Counted from the stretch's first letter, positions 34,463-42,560 are shown. The stretch is 64,000 bases of DNA from Halorussus vallis (GCF_024138165.1 NZ_CP100000.1:1860001-1924000), one strand, 5' to 3'. Numbers and translations: made by a program. The notes: generated by a model not told the origin, from the sequence alone.

Positions 34463-34537
34463 ATGACAAGAGAACTGCACCATATCTCCGAAGAGACCCA
34501 TAACCCAATAGGAACTCTGTGGGGGCGGATCCGATGA
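34463..34537 (+). CDS. Possible 24-residue leader peptide
   Basis: An ATG opens MTRELHHISEETHNPIGTLW and ends in TGA overlapping the ATG of the GHKL-peptidase gene (ATGA), which would couple their translation. It fills the only larger gap of the cluster. With so short a frame chance is a real possibility. Confidence 0.3.
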   Translation: MTRELHHISEETHNPIGTLWGRIR

Positions 34538-35985
34538 GCGGTGAGTGGCCGAAAGAGTTCGACCTCAACATGGAGGAAGAGTTGCTGGAGGCCTGGGAGG
34601 CCAGCGACGGAATACGGGAGCTAATCGCTAACGCCTTGGACGAGAGCGCGTTGTCAAACACAGAGGAACCGGAGATCTTCGAGGACAAACAGGGCCGGTG
34701 GCATATCCGTGACTACGGACGTGGGCTTACCCACCAAGACTTGACACAGGGAGAGGACGAAGAGAAGCTGAACAATCCCGACAAGGTGATCGGAAAGTTC
34801 GGCGTCGGACTCAAAGACGCATTAGCAGTTCTCTACCGTCAGGACGTCGATGTCACCGTTCACTCCCCGTACATTTCGTTTAGTGTCGAACAGGCTTCGA
34901 AGGCCGGGTTCGACGATGTGGAAACGCTTCACGCAGTGATACGGAAGACCGAGCATCCGGATCTTGACGGAACCGAAGTAATCCTTGACGGCTGCACCAA
35001 ACAGGATATCGAGGAAGCGAAGCAGAACTTCCTGACCTATACTGACGCAAAACTACTGGAGAAGACACGGTTCGGAGAGATCTACGAGCCAGCAACCGAT
35101 GAAGCCCAGATCTACGTAACCGGTTTGAAGGTGGCTACGGAGCAAGACTTCCTGTTCAGCTACAACATCACAAATACTATGAAGAAGATCCGGGACGCGT
35201 TGAACCGTGAACGCTCGAACGTCGGAAGAACAGCCTACACCTCCCGTGTCAAAAGGATTCTCCAAGACTGTGAGTCGGGCGACGTTGCGGAACGATTGGT
35301 GGACGACCTCGAAAAAGTCCAGGAAGGAACCAACCATGATGAGCTCTCATGGAAACCGGTCCAGGTCCACGCAGCAAAGGTACTGAACGCACGTGACGAG
35401 GCCATGTTCGTTACCGCAGAAGAACAGGGCCAGCTCAAAGACCTGGTAGACCGGGCACGAGGCGACGGCAAACGGATTGTAACAGTTCCCGACAGTACTA
35501 GAAGGGAGCTTCACTCTACTTCAGATATTGAAGGAGGAGAAATACGAGATGTCGATGTCTTCCAGGACGAATGGCAGGACAGCTTCGAGTTCGAATGGGT
35601 AGACGAAACCGATCTCACAGAGCAAGAAGCACAGGTCTGGGAGCTCAAGGACAAAGTGCTCTCACTCGTCCAGTTAGAGGACAAGATCGACGAGGTCCGG
35701 ATCTCTGAAACCATGCGAAGCCTTGACTCCGGATGGAAGGCACAAGGACTTTGGGAGCCTCAGGAGCGGCGCATCGTAGTCAAGCGGAATGTCTTAGACA
35801 GTAAACCAGGTTTTGTAGGACTGCTGCTTCATGAGGCAGCACATGCCAAGAGAGGAGCTTCTGACCAGACACGGGAGTTCGAGGGGGACCTCACTGATCT
35901 TCTCGGAATCACAGCAACCGCCGCCATCGAAGCACAACCCGCTTCCGACGAGGAGGATATGAGTCCTGTCTCAGATCTGGATTGA
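34534..35985 (+). CDS. GHKL (MORC/Hsp90-type) ATPase fused to an HExxH metallopeptidase-like domain
   Basis: The 483-residue protein starts at the ATG preceded by GGGGGCGG (a GTG 15 nt upstream is the alternative). The ATPase fold shows the N box IRELIANALDES near 27, the G1 box IRDYGRGL near 58 and the G2 box IGKFGVGLKDAL near 87, all with key residues intact. A middle domain follows to ~385. Near 430 stands LLLHEAAHAKRG, a zincin HExxH motif with a later EFEGD acid as third ligand candidate. GHKL ATPases beside methylases are known from the paraMORC group, but this peptidase fusion beside HEPN and type IIG genes is unfamiliar to me. Confidence 0.78.
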   Translation: MSGEWPKEFDLNMEEELLEAWEASDGIRELIANALDESALSNTEEPEIFEDKQGRWHIRDYGRGLTHQDLTQGEDEEKLNNPDKVIGKFGVGLKDALAVLYRQDVDVTVHSPYISFSVEQASKAGFDDVETLHAVIRKTEHPDLDGTEVILDGCTKQDIEEAKQNFLTYTDAKLLEKTRFGEIYEPATDEAQIYVTGLKVATEQDFLFSYNITNTMKKIRDALNRERSNVGRTAYTSRVKRILQDCESGDVAERLVDDLEKVQEGTNHDELSWKPVQVHAAKVLNARDEAMFVTAEEQGQLKDLVDRARGDGKRIVTVPDSTRRELHSTSDIEGGEIRDVDVFQDEWQDSFEFEWVDETDLTEQEAQVWELKDKVLSLVQLEDKIDEVRISETMRSLDSGWKAQGLWEPQERRIVVKRNVLDSKPGFVGLLLHEAAHAKRGASDQTREFEGDLTDLLGITATAAIEAQPASDEEDMSPVSDLD

Positions 35986-36029
35986 AACAGGTTCTTAGGG
36001 ACGAGATCCCCAATCATTTCCGACCCCCG

Positions 36030-36052
36030 TGGATAAGTTGGGAGCTTATCCA
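36030..36052 (+). terminator. Hairpin after the GHKL-peptidase gene
   Basis: TGGATAAG and CTTATCCA form a perfect 8-bp stem with a 7-nt loop, 45 bp after the stop codon of the last gene of the cluster. No T run follows directly, so its role as a terminator is only likely by position. Confidence 0.45.
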
Positions 36053-36467
36053 ACCGGTATTTCATAGTAGAAACTCAGAGCGTAATTTCCTTTGGATGCT
36101 GGTGTCATCCGTCACAGTACCTGTTCTCCCCAATTTACTCAAATCTATTATTTCTCTGGATGAGCAGTGTACACCAAGACTGTGCGTCCCGATGATAGGA
36201 AATTCTGGTTTTTGTTGAATAACCGTGGTTCTAATCCTGATTTTCTCACTGTAACTGAACTCGGGCTAAGCGAATAAGCTGGGAGTTCACGGTGTGGGTC
36301 TTTATAAAATAGCAGATAGTACTACGAGCCGAGGAGCTCGGAACCGCCAGCGAACGAGAATGCCAGACGGAGACGCGTTGGGGTGAAGGTTGCGTGTGAA
36401 ATTATGCTGGATGGATGAGGGTTTGCGGGGTGTGTGACAGGAAATTTCGCACGTTTGACATGGTTGC
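36053..36467. other. Gene-free right end of the element
   Basis: About 415 AT-rich bases lead to attR without a convincing gene. A partial echo of the hairpin region occurs (AAGTTGGGAG at 36035 and AAGCTGGGAG at 36278), and GAGCCGAGGAGCTCGG lies at 36326-36341. Such sites near attR could bind the integrase or an excisionase, but this is only position-based. Confidence 0.4.
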
Positions 36468-36509
36468 CTTCCCAAGCTCATAGCCCGGGTTCGACTCCCG
36501 GTCGGCGCA
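36468..36509 (+). repeat. attR core (42-bp direct repeat, tRNA-Gly 3' fragment)
   Basis: Exact copy of the last 42 nt of tRNA-Gly(CCC). It carries the anticodon loop, variable loop, T arm and acceptor 3' strand but no D arm or 5' acceptor strand, so it is not a tRNA gene. It is the original chromosomal tRNA end displaced by the insertion. Confidence 0.93.
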
Positions 36510-36561
36510 TCTCTCCGTATCTCCCGTTCGTAATTTCACCCACCGAGAGCGCGGCGTCAAT

Positions 36562-37287
36562 TCACGAGAGGCGGTGCAGGACGTCCGTCTCGTTCATCGC
36601 AGAGTGAAGATCGGACACGTCCTCGAAGGTGAAGAAGTCGACGCGGTCGCGAATCGGTTCGAAGCCGGTCTGGTCGATGCGTTTTTCGAACTGACCCTTT
36701 CGGGTTTCGTCGGCGACGATGACGAAGTTGGCGTGGTAGTCCTGAAGGTCCAAGAACTTGTGCAGCGAGTTCTGGAAGTCGGTGGAGAACTCAACCTCGA
36801 AGAGGCTGTCGGGCATCCGCCGGTCGTTGAACCACAGAACGTCGACCGTGCGGGCGCGCCGCAGTAACTCCGGATAGCCGAACTCGGGAAAGTTCCCCAG
36901 ACTCCGCACGTCGTCCAACCTCCGGTCCAGAAACGCCCTGTTCTTGTCCTGGGAGGGCACCCACGTCTCGACGCGCCGCGCGTTTCCGGCCTCCGCCAGC
37001 AGGCCCTGGAAGTACCAGTGGTCGTACTGCTCTCGCTCCTTCGCCGGGACGGATTCGGTGTAGACGTGTTCGGGCAACTCGTCCCGGCAGTCGCTCAATG
37101 CCCAGAGGCCGGGGCGAATCTTGAAGAACCGGTCGCGGTTCTGTACGATTCGACGGATGCTGGCGTTCGGCGTCTTGGTCCCCCACTCGCTTCCGTCGAC
37201 GCGCGGGGCGCGCTGATACAGGTGTTTCAGCGTCGCGTACCCCCCGTTCTCCCGCATCACCCGTTCGACGGCCTCGTACTGATACAT
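36562..37287 (-). CDS. HARE-type HTH plus restriction-endonuclease-like protein
   Basis: The N-terminal ~75 of 241 residues (MYQYEAVERVMRENGGYATLKHLYQ through FFKIRPGLWAL) look like a HARE-HTH winged helix, a module found on restriction enzymes and chromatin proteins. The C-terminal part has TVDVLWFNDRRMPDSLFEVEFS near 150-172, compatible with a PD-(D/E)XK-like core (D then ExE rather than ExK), and then YHANFVIVADETRKG. The protein may bind DNA and process or sense it. It begins just outside attR with host-like GC content, so I place it on the chromosome. Activity is uncertain because the usual lysine is not evident. Confidence 0.6.
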   Translation of the reverse strand: MYQYEAVERVMRENGGYATLKHLYQRAPRVDGSEWGTKTPNASIRRIVQNRDRFFKIRPGLWALSDCRDELPEHVYTESVPAKEREQYDHWYFQGLLAEAGNARRVETWVPSQDKNRAFLDRRLDDVRSLGNFPEFGYPELLRRARTVDVLWFNDRRMPDSLFEVEFSTDFQNSLHKFLDLQDYHANFVIVADETRKGQFEKRIDQTGFEPIRDRVDFFTFEDVSDLHSAMNETDVLHRLS

Positions 37288-37475
37288 GGTCGCGACTCCT
37301 ACCGACGACGGATAAACGTTTGCGAGCCGAGATGTGGCGCGGAGTTCGAAGCCGGACGGAGAACGTCACCTCCGAAACCTGGTAGTTCGGTCCACGCGAC
37401 GATTCGGCCGACGGACGAGCGCAGACTCCTCGCCTCGGCGAACACGATTATGGTCGCTCCGACCGACCCACGACC

Positions 37476-38483
37476 ATGCAGAAGGAGGAGGGTGCACGGG
37501 ACGACCTGCCGGAGGAAGACGTTCCGCGCGACCGGTTCGAGACGAGGCTTCCGGCGCGGACCGCGTTCGGCCGCTGGTTCTTCTTCGAGGCGAACCGCGG
37601 CGTGATCACGGCCATCGTCCTGCTCGGCGTCCTCGTCTCGTTTCTCGGGGCCGGGTCGACGGGCCTGGTCACCTTCCGGAACGAGGACAGCGTCGTCCTC
37701 CTGTTGAGCGTGCTCATCGGCGGCAACTTCACGCTCATCACCATCAACCAACTCGTCCTCTCCCGGGAGTTCGGCAAACCCCACGTACTCCGCGAGCGCA
37801 ACGAGGGAATCGCGGAGTTCCGTCGGGACGTCCAGCGACTGGCCGGCGTGAGGAACAACCCGATAGACCCCTTCGAGTTCGTGCGGACGATTCTGGCGGC
37901 GATAGACGAGCGAGCGCGGGTCATCGAGAGCGTCGGAGTCGAAGCGACCGACCCGAGGTTGCGCGAAGACGCCCGGGAGTACGCCGAGGCGGTGACCGAA
38001 GACGTGGCGATGGTCGACACCGTCCTCGCCGAGGAGAAGTTCGGGACCTTCCGCCCGCTGGTCACGATGCTCTACTACCGCACCGCGTGGCAGCTACACG
38101 GCGCGAAGCGAATCCAGTACGAACACGGCGGCGCGCTCCCCGACCGCGCCGCCGCGGCGGTCGACGACCTCGGAGACCTCCTCCAGACGTACAACGTCGC
38201 CCGGGAGTACCTCCAGACGGTGTACCTCCAGGACCAACTAGCGAAGCTCTCGCGGTTCCTGCTCTACGTGGGCGTTCCGACGCTGCTCGCCATAGGCCTG
38301 GTCATGCTCGTCTACACACGGGGCGGCGGAGTCACCGTCCCGCCCGACGCCCTGCCGATGGTGATCAGCGTGACCGCGACGCTGGCGTTCGCACCGCTGA
38401 CCATCGTGCTCGCGTACGTGATCAGGGTCCCGACCATCGTGAGTCGGATGCCGATGCTCAACCCGTTCATCACGGACGGGTGA
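37476..38483 (+). CDS. Haloarchaeal membrane protein, unknown function
   Basis: The 335-residue protein has two N-terminal membrane helices (ITAIVLLGVLVSFLGAG and SVVLLLSVLIGGNFTLITINQL), a ~170-residue helical cytosolic-type domain, and two C-terminal helices (LLYVGVPTLLAIGLVMLVYT and LPMVISVTATLAFAPLTIVLAYVI). The layout of two plus two helices around a soluble domain is common in haloarchaeal proteins of unknown role. No signal peptide or catalytic motif is seen. It is divergent from the HARE-type gene. Confidence 0.65.
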   Translation: MQKEEGARDDLPEEDVPRDRFETRLPARTAFGRWFFFEANRGVITAIVLLGVLVSFLGAGSTGLVTFRNEDSVVLLLSVLIGGNFTLITINQLVLSREFGKPHVLRERNEGIAEFRRDVQRLAGVRNNPIDPFEFVRTILAAIDERARVIESVGVEATDPRLREDAREYAEAVTEDVAMVDTVLAEEKFGTFRPLVTMLYYRTAWQLHGAKRIQYEHGGALPDRAAAAVDDLGDLLQTYNVAREYLQTVYLQDQLAKLSRFLLYVGVPTLLAIGLVMLVYTRGGGVTVPPDALPMVISVTATLAFAPLTIVLAYVIRVPTIVSRMPMLNPFITDG

Positions 38484-38490
38484 GCGCCCG

Positions 38491-39192
38491 TCACCGAATC
38501 TCGGCGCGTTCGAGTAGTTCGGCCGTCTCCGCCTCGCCGAACTTCATGGGCCGGCGCCACCACGGTCCCTTGCCCGAGTCGCTCGACAGTTCCGTGACGA
38601 CCGCGTTAGCTGTCGACCCGCGCTCGGGCGAACTCAGCGGCACCGCCGTCTCGTACAGTCCCGACTCGGCCTCGTCGCCGACCAGCAACACCGCGGCGTC
38701 GAACTCCTCGCGCTTGACGTGGGCGTTACTGGCGAACGCTTCGCGCTCGTCCGCGGGCAGGTCGGCGTACGCCTCGCCGGAGACGGGGTCGCGGGCGAGG
38801 CGGAACTGCCCCACGATGTAGGCGCCCCAGTCGGGGGCGATCCACTCCTCCTCGGGGTCGCCGCGGGTCGTGAGCGTCGCGTAGAAGAGCGCGTAGTCAC
38901 CCGCCTCTAGTTCTAGCAGGGGCCGGGCCTTCACGCCGTAGGGGTCGCCGTAGGTGTAGCCGTCGCACTGGGGGTACTCGGCGAACTCGGGGTCGAGGTG
39001 GACCGGCGTCTCGGCCGCGCCCGCGGGGAGTTCGGTCTCTAGACCGAGGTCGGCGTACGTCGGCACCGCGACGCCGGTCGGCGCGTCCTCGGGAATCGGA
39101 ACGAACTCGAAGCTTCCGTCCGGGTAGATGGGGCCTCGAACGCCGGGGGCGTTGGTGTTGGCCCCGACGTTGATGGCGACTGCGCGCGGCAT
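38491..39192 (-). CDS. Nmad3-like putative nucleotide-modification protein
   Basis: The 233 residues begin MPRAVAINVGANTNAPGVRGP and continue DGSFEFVPIPEDAPT, the opening I associate with the Nmad3 family, predicted from phage and mobile genes to take part in DNA base modification or its readout. Further conserved-looking parts are PVHLDPEFAEYPQCDGYTYGDP and GDYALFYATL. No catalytic residues are established for the family, and the assignment is from memory. It converges on the membrane protein gene with 7 bp between stops. Confidence 0.5.
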   Translation of the reverse strand: MPRAVAINVGANTNAPGVRGPIYPDGSFEFVPIPEDAPTGVAVPTYADLGLETELPAGAAETPVHLDPEFAEYPQCDGYTYGDPYGVKARPLLELEAGDYALFYATLTTRGDPEEEWIAPDWGAYIVGQFRLARDPVSGEAYADLPADEREAFASNAHVKREEFDAAVLLVGDEAESGLYETAVPLSSPERGSTANAVVTELSSDSGKGPWWRRPMKFGEAETAELLERAEIR

Positions 39193-39279
39193 ACCGACAC
39201 CTCCGGGGCGGAGCGAGAAATGACTTTCACACCGGCGCGGGCGGCGGAGTCCGGTCGGCGGAACCGGAAGCGTCGGGAC

Positions 39280-39549
39280 TCACCGCGCGGTTATCGGCCT
39301 GACGCAGCTTCGGCAGTACGTGTACCCCGTCTCGTTCTCCTCGCCGCAGTTCGGACAGACCAGCGTCCCCGGGTCGTCGGTCCGGCGCTCGTCGAACTCC
39401 GTGACCTCTTCGAGCGCGACCCGGTCGGCGTTCGGCGGCGTCGAGCGGAACAGCGGCGCGTCGTCGTCGCTCCGCAGGTACCGGTAGAGGAGCAACTGGA
39501 CGAGCGAGAACAGCAGCACGTACAGGACGATCCAACCCCAGACGCCCAT
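39280..39549 (-). CDS. Small membrane-anchored zinc-ribbon protein
   Basis: The 89-residue protein has one N-terminal membrane helix (WGWIVLYVLLFSLVQLLLY), a linker, and a C-terminal zinc ribbon with CPNCGEENETGYTYCRSC, four cysteines in two pairs. I believe this corresponds to the haloarchaeal DUF7577 ribbon. It is probably a membrane adaptor; its partner is unknown. Confidence 0.65.
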   Translation of the reverse strand: MGVWGWIVLYVLLFSLVQLLLYRYLRSDDDAPLFRSTPPNADRVALEEVTEFDERRTDDPGTLVCPNCGEENETGYTYCRSCVRPITAR

Positions 39550-39632
39550 ATCGTGCCATACGTTCTCATGGTACTTTGGTCTTCTGACGGCGGACCGTCA
39601 GGGCTTAACCCCGTCGGCCGACACTCCACCGC

Positions 39633-40901
39633 ATGAAGCGACGGAGGCGGATGCGGTATCTGGCATGGGTGGCGTTGCTGCTCGGGGTGGCGTTCGGCGC
39701 GCAAGGACTGGCGGCCGACCGCGGGCTCTCGGCGTCCTCGGCCGCGGGCGGTCCGTACGAGGGCCACACCCTCATCGGCGTGCAGAGCTACGGCACCGAC
39801 GGGCGGGCGGTGGTAGTGAACGATGACGGCGATGTCGTCTGGGAGTACGCGCCCGAGGACTCGCGGGTGTTCGACGTCGAGGAGTTGGCGAACGGCAACC
39901 GCCTCGTCGCGGTGACGACGAAGCTTCCGCCGGCCGAGTGCCCCGCCGAACACTTGGACCAGCGGTCCGACCACTGCATCGAGGCGAAGGTCCAGGAACT
40001 CGACCCCGAGACGAAGCAAGTCGTCTGGGAGTACTCGTGGTTCGACGAGAAGATTACCCACCACGAGGTTCACGACGTCGACCGACTCGACGGCGGGAAG
40101 ACCGCGGTCGTGGACATGGGCAACGACCGGGCGTTCGTCGTGAACCGCTCGGGCGACATCACCTGGGAGTGGCACGCCGAGCGACATCTCGGCGCGGGGA
40201 CCGCGTTCCGCGAGCGGTACGGCGGCCCCACGAACCCCGGCGGCGAGGCCGACTGGACGCACGTCAACGACATCGACGAACTGGCCAACGGGAACTTCCA
40301 GCTCTCGATCCGGAACTTCGACGCGGTGATCGAGGTCGACCGCGAGACGAAGCGAATCGTGAACGTCACCGGCGCGCCCGGCGACCACGGCGTGCTCCAC
40401 CGCCAACACAACCCCTACATGCTCCGGAACGGGACGCTACTGGTCGCCGACAGCGAGAACGACCGCGTGGTCGAACTCGACCCCCAGACGGAGGAGGTCG
40501 TCTGGCAGTACGGCGGTCGGGGCCTGCTCCACTGGCCGCGGGACGCCGACCGCCTGCCGAACGGCAACACGCTCATCGTCGACACCTTCAACAACCGAAT
40601 CGTGGAGATAAACGGACGCGGCGAGGTCGTCTGGGAGTACGAGGGCGTGATGATGCCCTACACCGCCGACCGCCTCTCGGTTCCGGAGGAGGACCACGAA
40701 ACCGTCCCCGGGTCCCAACTCCAGAGTCGCTACGTCGGCACGGGGGGCGTCGAGAGCCTCCTCAAACAGGCCGAGGCCTACGCCGCGTTCGTCTTCCCGG
40801 CGTGGGTGAAGTTGCCCGAACTGCTGACGCTGGCCGCGGCGGTCCTCTCGGTCCTGGGACTGTTCGCGGACGGCGCGCTCGGCCTCGTGCGCAGGCGATG
40901 A
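39633..40901 (+). CDS. Arylsulfotransferase-like beta-propeller, exported and membrane-anchored
   Basis: The 422-residue protein has an N-terminal signal (basic MKRRRRMRYL, hydrophobic core, AQG-LAA cleavage region), then repeated propeller blades of the form VVVNDDGDVVWEY, ELDPETKQVVWEYSW, ELDPQTEEVVWQYGG and VEINGRGEVVWEYEG. HHEVHDVDRL and DWTHVNDID supply conserved His residues of ASST-type proteins. A C-terminal helix (LLTLAAAVLSVLGLFADGALGLV) with RRR would anchor it on the outside of the membrane. True sulfotransferase activity in archaea is unproven; a binding propeller is equally possible. Confidence 0.72.
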   Translation: MKRRRRMRYLAWVALLLGVAFGAQGLAADRGLSASSAAGGPYEGHTLIGVQSYGTDGRAVVVNDDGDVVWEYAPEDSRVFDVEELANGNRLVAVTTKLPPAECPAEHLDQRSDHCIEAKVQELDPETKQVVWEYSWFDEKITHHEVHDVDRLDGGKTAVVDMGNDRAFVVNRSGDITWEWHAERHLGAGTAFRERYGGPTNPGGEADWTHVNDIDELANGNFQLSIRNFDAVIEVDRETKRIVNVTGAPGDHGVLHRQHNPYMLRNGTLLVADSENDRVVELDPQTEEVVWQYGGRGLLHWPRDADRLPNGNTLIVDTFNNRIVEINGRGEVVWEYEGVMMPYTADRLSVPEEDHETVPGSQLQSRYVGTGGVESLLKQAEAYAAFVFPAWVKLPELLTLAAAVLSVLGLFADGALGLVRRR

Positions 40902-40968
40902 GCGAATCGCGAGAGAACACTCGGCGGAATCCGCGAGAGAACACTCGACCGGGTCCACGTGAGAACGC

Positions 40969-42057
40969 TCAGGCCGGCCGAATCCGCAGGATGCGGTCGT
41001 CCTGGGGCGCGGGGGTCCCCCGTCCGTCGCGGTTGCTCGTCGTGAGATAGAGGTCGCCGCCCGGGCCGGCGAAGGCGGTCCGGAGACGGCCGTACTTCCC
41101 GTCCAGCAGGCGCTGCTGTTCGACCACGTTCCCCCGGTCGTCGATTCGCACCCGGCGGAGGTGCTGGCCCGCCAGCGTCCCGAAGAAGAAGTCTCCCCGC
41201 CAGTCGCCGATAGGGCCGTCGTAGAACGTCGCACCGCCGGGCGCGACGGTCGGCGTGTAGGACGTCAGGGGGTCGGTGAACCGCTTGCGGTCGCTCGCTC
41301 CGGTCACCTTCGGCCAGCCGTAGTTCTCGCCCGCCCGGAGGACGTTGATTTCGTCGGCCTCGTCGGGCCCGTGTTCGGTGGCGTACAGGGTTCCGTTGCG
41401 CCACGCTAACCCCTGCGGGTTCCGGTGGCCGTAGGTGTACACCGCAGTCCCGAAGGGGTTGTCCGGATGCGGCTTCCCGTCGGGCGTGAGTCGCAACACC
41501 TTCCCGGCCAGCGAGTCGCGGTCCTGGGCCTGGCTCCCGTGGCCGGCGTCGCCGGTCGTGACGTAGAGCGCGCCGTCGGGACCGAACGCGATGCGGCCGC
41601 CGTCGTGGTTGTACGCGCCGGGGATGCCATCGAACACCACCGACTCGCGGGCGAAGTCCTCCGAGACGCGGTGTCGGACCACCCGGTTTCTGAGGCCGTC
41701 GGCCGACTCGTAGGTCTGGTAGGTGTACGCGAGGTCCGACTTTTCGGGGTGGAACGCCAGGCCCAGCAAGCCGCCCTCGCCCCGGTGGGCGACGACGTCG
41801 GTGAGGTCGGCCAGCAACTCCTTGCGGTAGTTCTCCCGCGTGACGCGCTGTATCCGGCCGGGACGCTCGGTGACGTAGAGGTCGCCGTCGGGGCCGAACG
41901 CGACGCCCCACGGAATCTCCAGTTCCATCGTCACCGTCTGGATGCGGAACTGGGTGGCCTCGGTCGTGGTGGTGGCCGATTGACTCCGCGCGGGCTTCAG
42001 ACAGCCAGCGGCACCGGCGAGGGCGGCCAGGGACCCCAGATACGCGCGTCGCTTCAT
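40969..42057 (-). CDS. Glucose/sorbosone dehydrogenase-like (PQQ-dependent sugar dehydrogenase family) lipoprotein
   Basis: From the ATG at 42057 the 362-residue protein starts MKRRAYLGSLAALAGAAGC, a twin-arginine-style signal with a lipobox Cys. The mature chain is a six-bladed propeller with family segments IPWGVAFGPDGDLYVTERPGRI, GLLGLAFHP, HDGGRIAFGPDGALYVTTGD, YGHRNPQGLAW and EHGPDEADEINVLRAGENYGWP. These supply the catalytic His and Ca/PQQ site residues of the family. It likely oxidises sugars on the cell surface, if PQQ is available. A longer frame to 42171 lacks a signal. Confidence 0.82.
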   Translation of the reverse strand: MKRRAYLGSLAALAGAAGCLKPARSQSATTTTEATQFRIQTVTMELEIPWGVAFGPDGDLYVTERPGRIQRVTRENYRKELLADLTDVVAHRGEGGLLGLAFHPEKSDLAYTYQTYESADGLRNRVVRHRVSEDFARESVVFDGIPGAYNHDGGRIAFGPDGALYVTTGDAGHGSQAQDRDSLAGKVLRLTPDGKPHPDNPFGTAVYTYGHRNPQGLAWRNGTLYATEHGPDEADEINVLRAGENYGWPKVTGASDRKRFTDPLTSYTPTVAPGGATFYDGPIGDWRGDFFFGTLAGQHLRRVRIDDRGNVVEQQRLLDGKYGRLRTAFAGPGGDLYLTTSNRDGRGTPAPQDDRILRIRPA

Positions 42058-42176
42058 GCCCGAACAAGAGGGCGCGGCCAGAAAAAAGTAGCGCGGTTCG
42101 GGCCGCGAGTGGTCGGGCGACGGTCGGAGAATCGCAATCGGTCGTACGGATGCGGACGACCGGTTATGCAAATGGG

Positions 42177-42209
42177 GACGACCGGCGACGGTGCCCGTCG
42201 CCGGTCGTC
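42177..42209. terminator. Strong 15-bp GC hairpin
   Basis: A perfect inverted repeat: GACGACCGGCGACGG pairs with CCGTCGCCGGTCGTC over a 3-nt loop TGC. It lies about 100 bp after the stop of the small winged-helix gene and 120 bp before the sugar dehydrogenase start on the same strand. GGACGACCGG also occurs at 42154. It may end the upstream transcript or act in the leader of the dehydrogenase mRNA. Confidence 0.45.
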
Positions 42210-42308
42210 GTTACCTGCGCGAAAAGGGGAATATGAACGGAAACGGAAGGGACCATCCGGGGACCACCGGACGGCGTGGTACGCGTTCTGGACGCTACGC
42301 GGGCGACG

Positions 42309-42560
42309 TTACGCGGAACAGACCCGCCAGGTCGTCGCGCTCGTGTACGACCACTTCTCGATCTCCAGGTCGACGGCGGAGTCCTTGAGCTTGACCATCA
42401 GGGCGCCGATCTCCTTGGCGGAGAGACCGACTTCGTCGGCGATGAACTTGCTCTTGAAGTACATCTCGCCGTCGGCGGCTTCACGCGCGAGGAACGCCTT
42501 GAGCCGCTGTTCCTTCGACTGCGGTTCGGGGGCTTCGGAGGGCTTCGTGGTTGCGCTCAT
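42309..42560 (-). CDS. Small winged-helix protein (DUF7123-like)
   Basis: The 83-residue protein begins with a flexible MSATTKPSEAPEPQSKEQRL head, then a compact winged helix: LKAFLAREAADGEMYFKSKFIADEVGLSAKEIGALMVKL, then WSYTSATTWRV as the wing. I believe this is the haloarchaeal DUF7123 family. It probably binds DNA as a regulator; the target is unknown. It stands alone between two gene-free stretches. Confidence 0.7.
   Translation of the reverse strand: MSATTKPSEAPEPQSKEQRLKAFLAREAADGEMYFKSKFIADEVGLSAKEIGALMVKLKDSAVDLEIEKWSYTSATTWRVCSA

Larger units (their letters stand above)
5325..36509. mobile_element. Integrative (probably conjugative) element in tRNA-Gly(CCC)
   Basis: The segment is bounded by the 42-bp repeats and has a tyrosine integrase next to attL. 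It holds a VirB/VirD4-like transfer operon, two Orc1/Cdc6 genes, a TBP-like gene, a histone, a second tyrosine recombinase and several restriction or defence-like genes. Base composition is clearly more AT-rich than the flanks, and Lys/Asn/Ile use rises, which points to horizontal origin. Subtracting one core copy, the excised circle would be about 31.1 kb. Conjugation is inferred from gene content; no relaxase was recognised. Confidence 0.88.

Noticed and set aside
36468-36509. A second tRNA-Gly gene
   Set aside because: Only the 3' 42 nt are present; no D arm or 5' acceptor strand, so it is the attR fragment.
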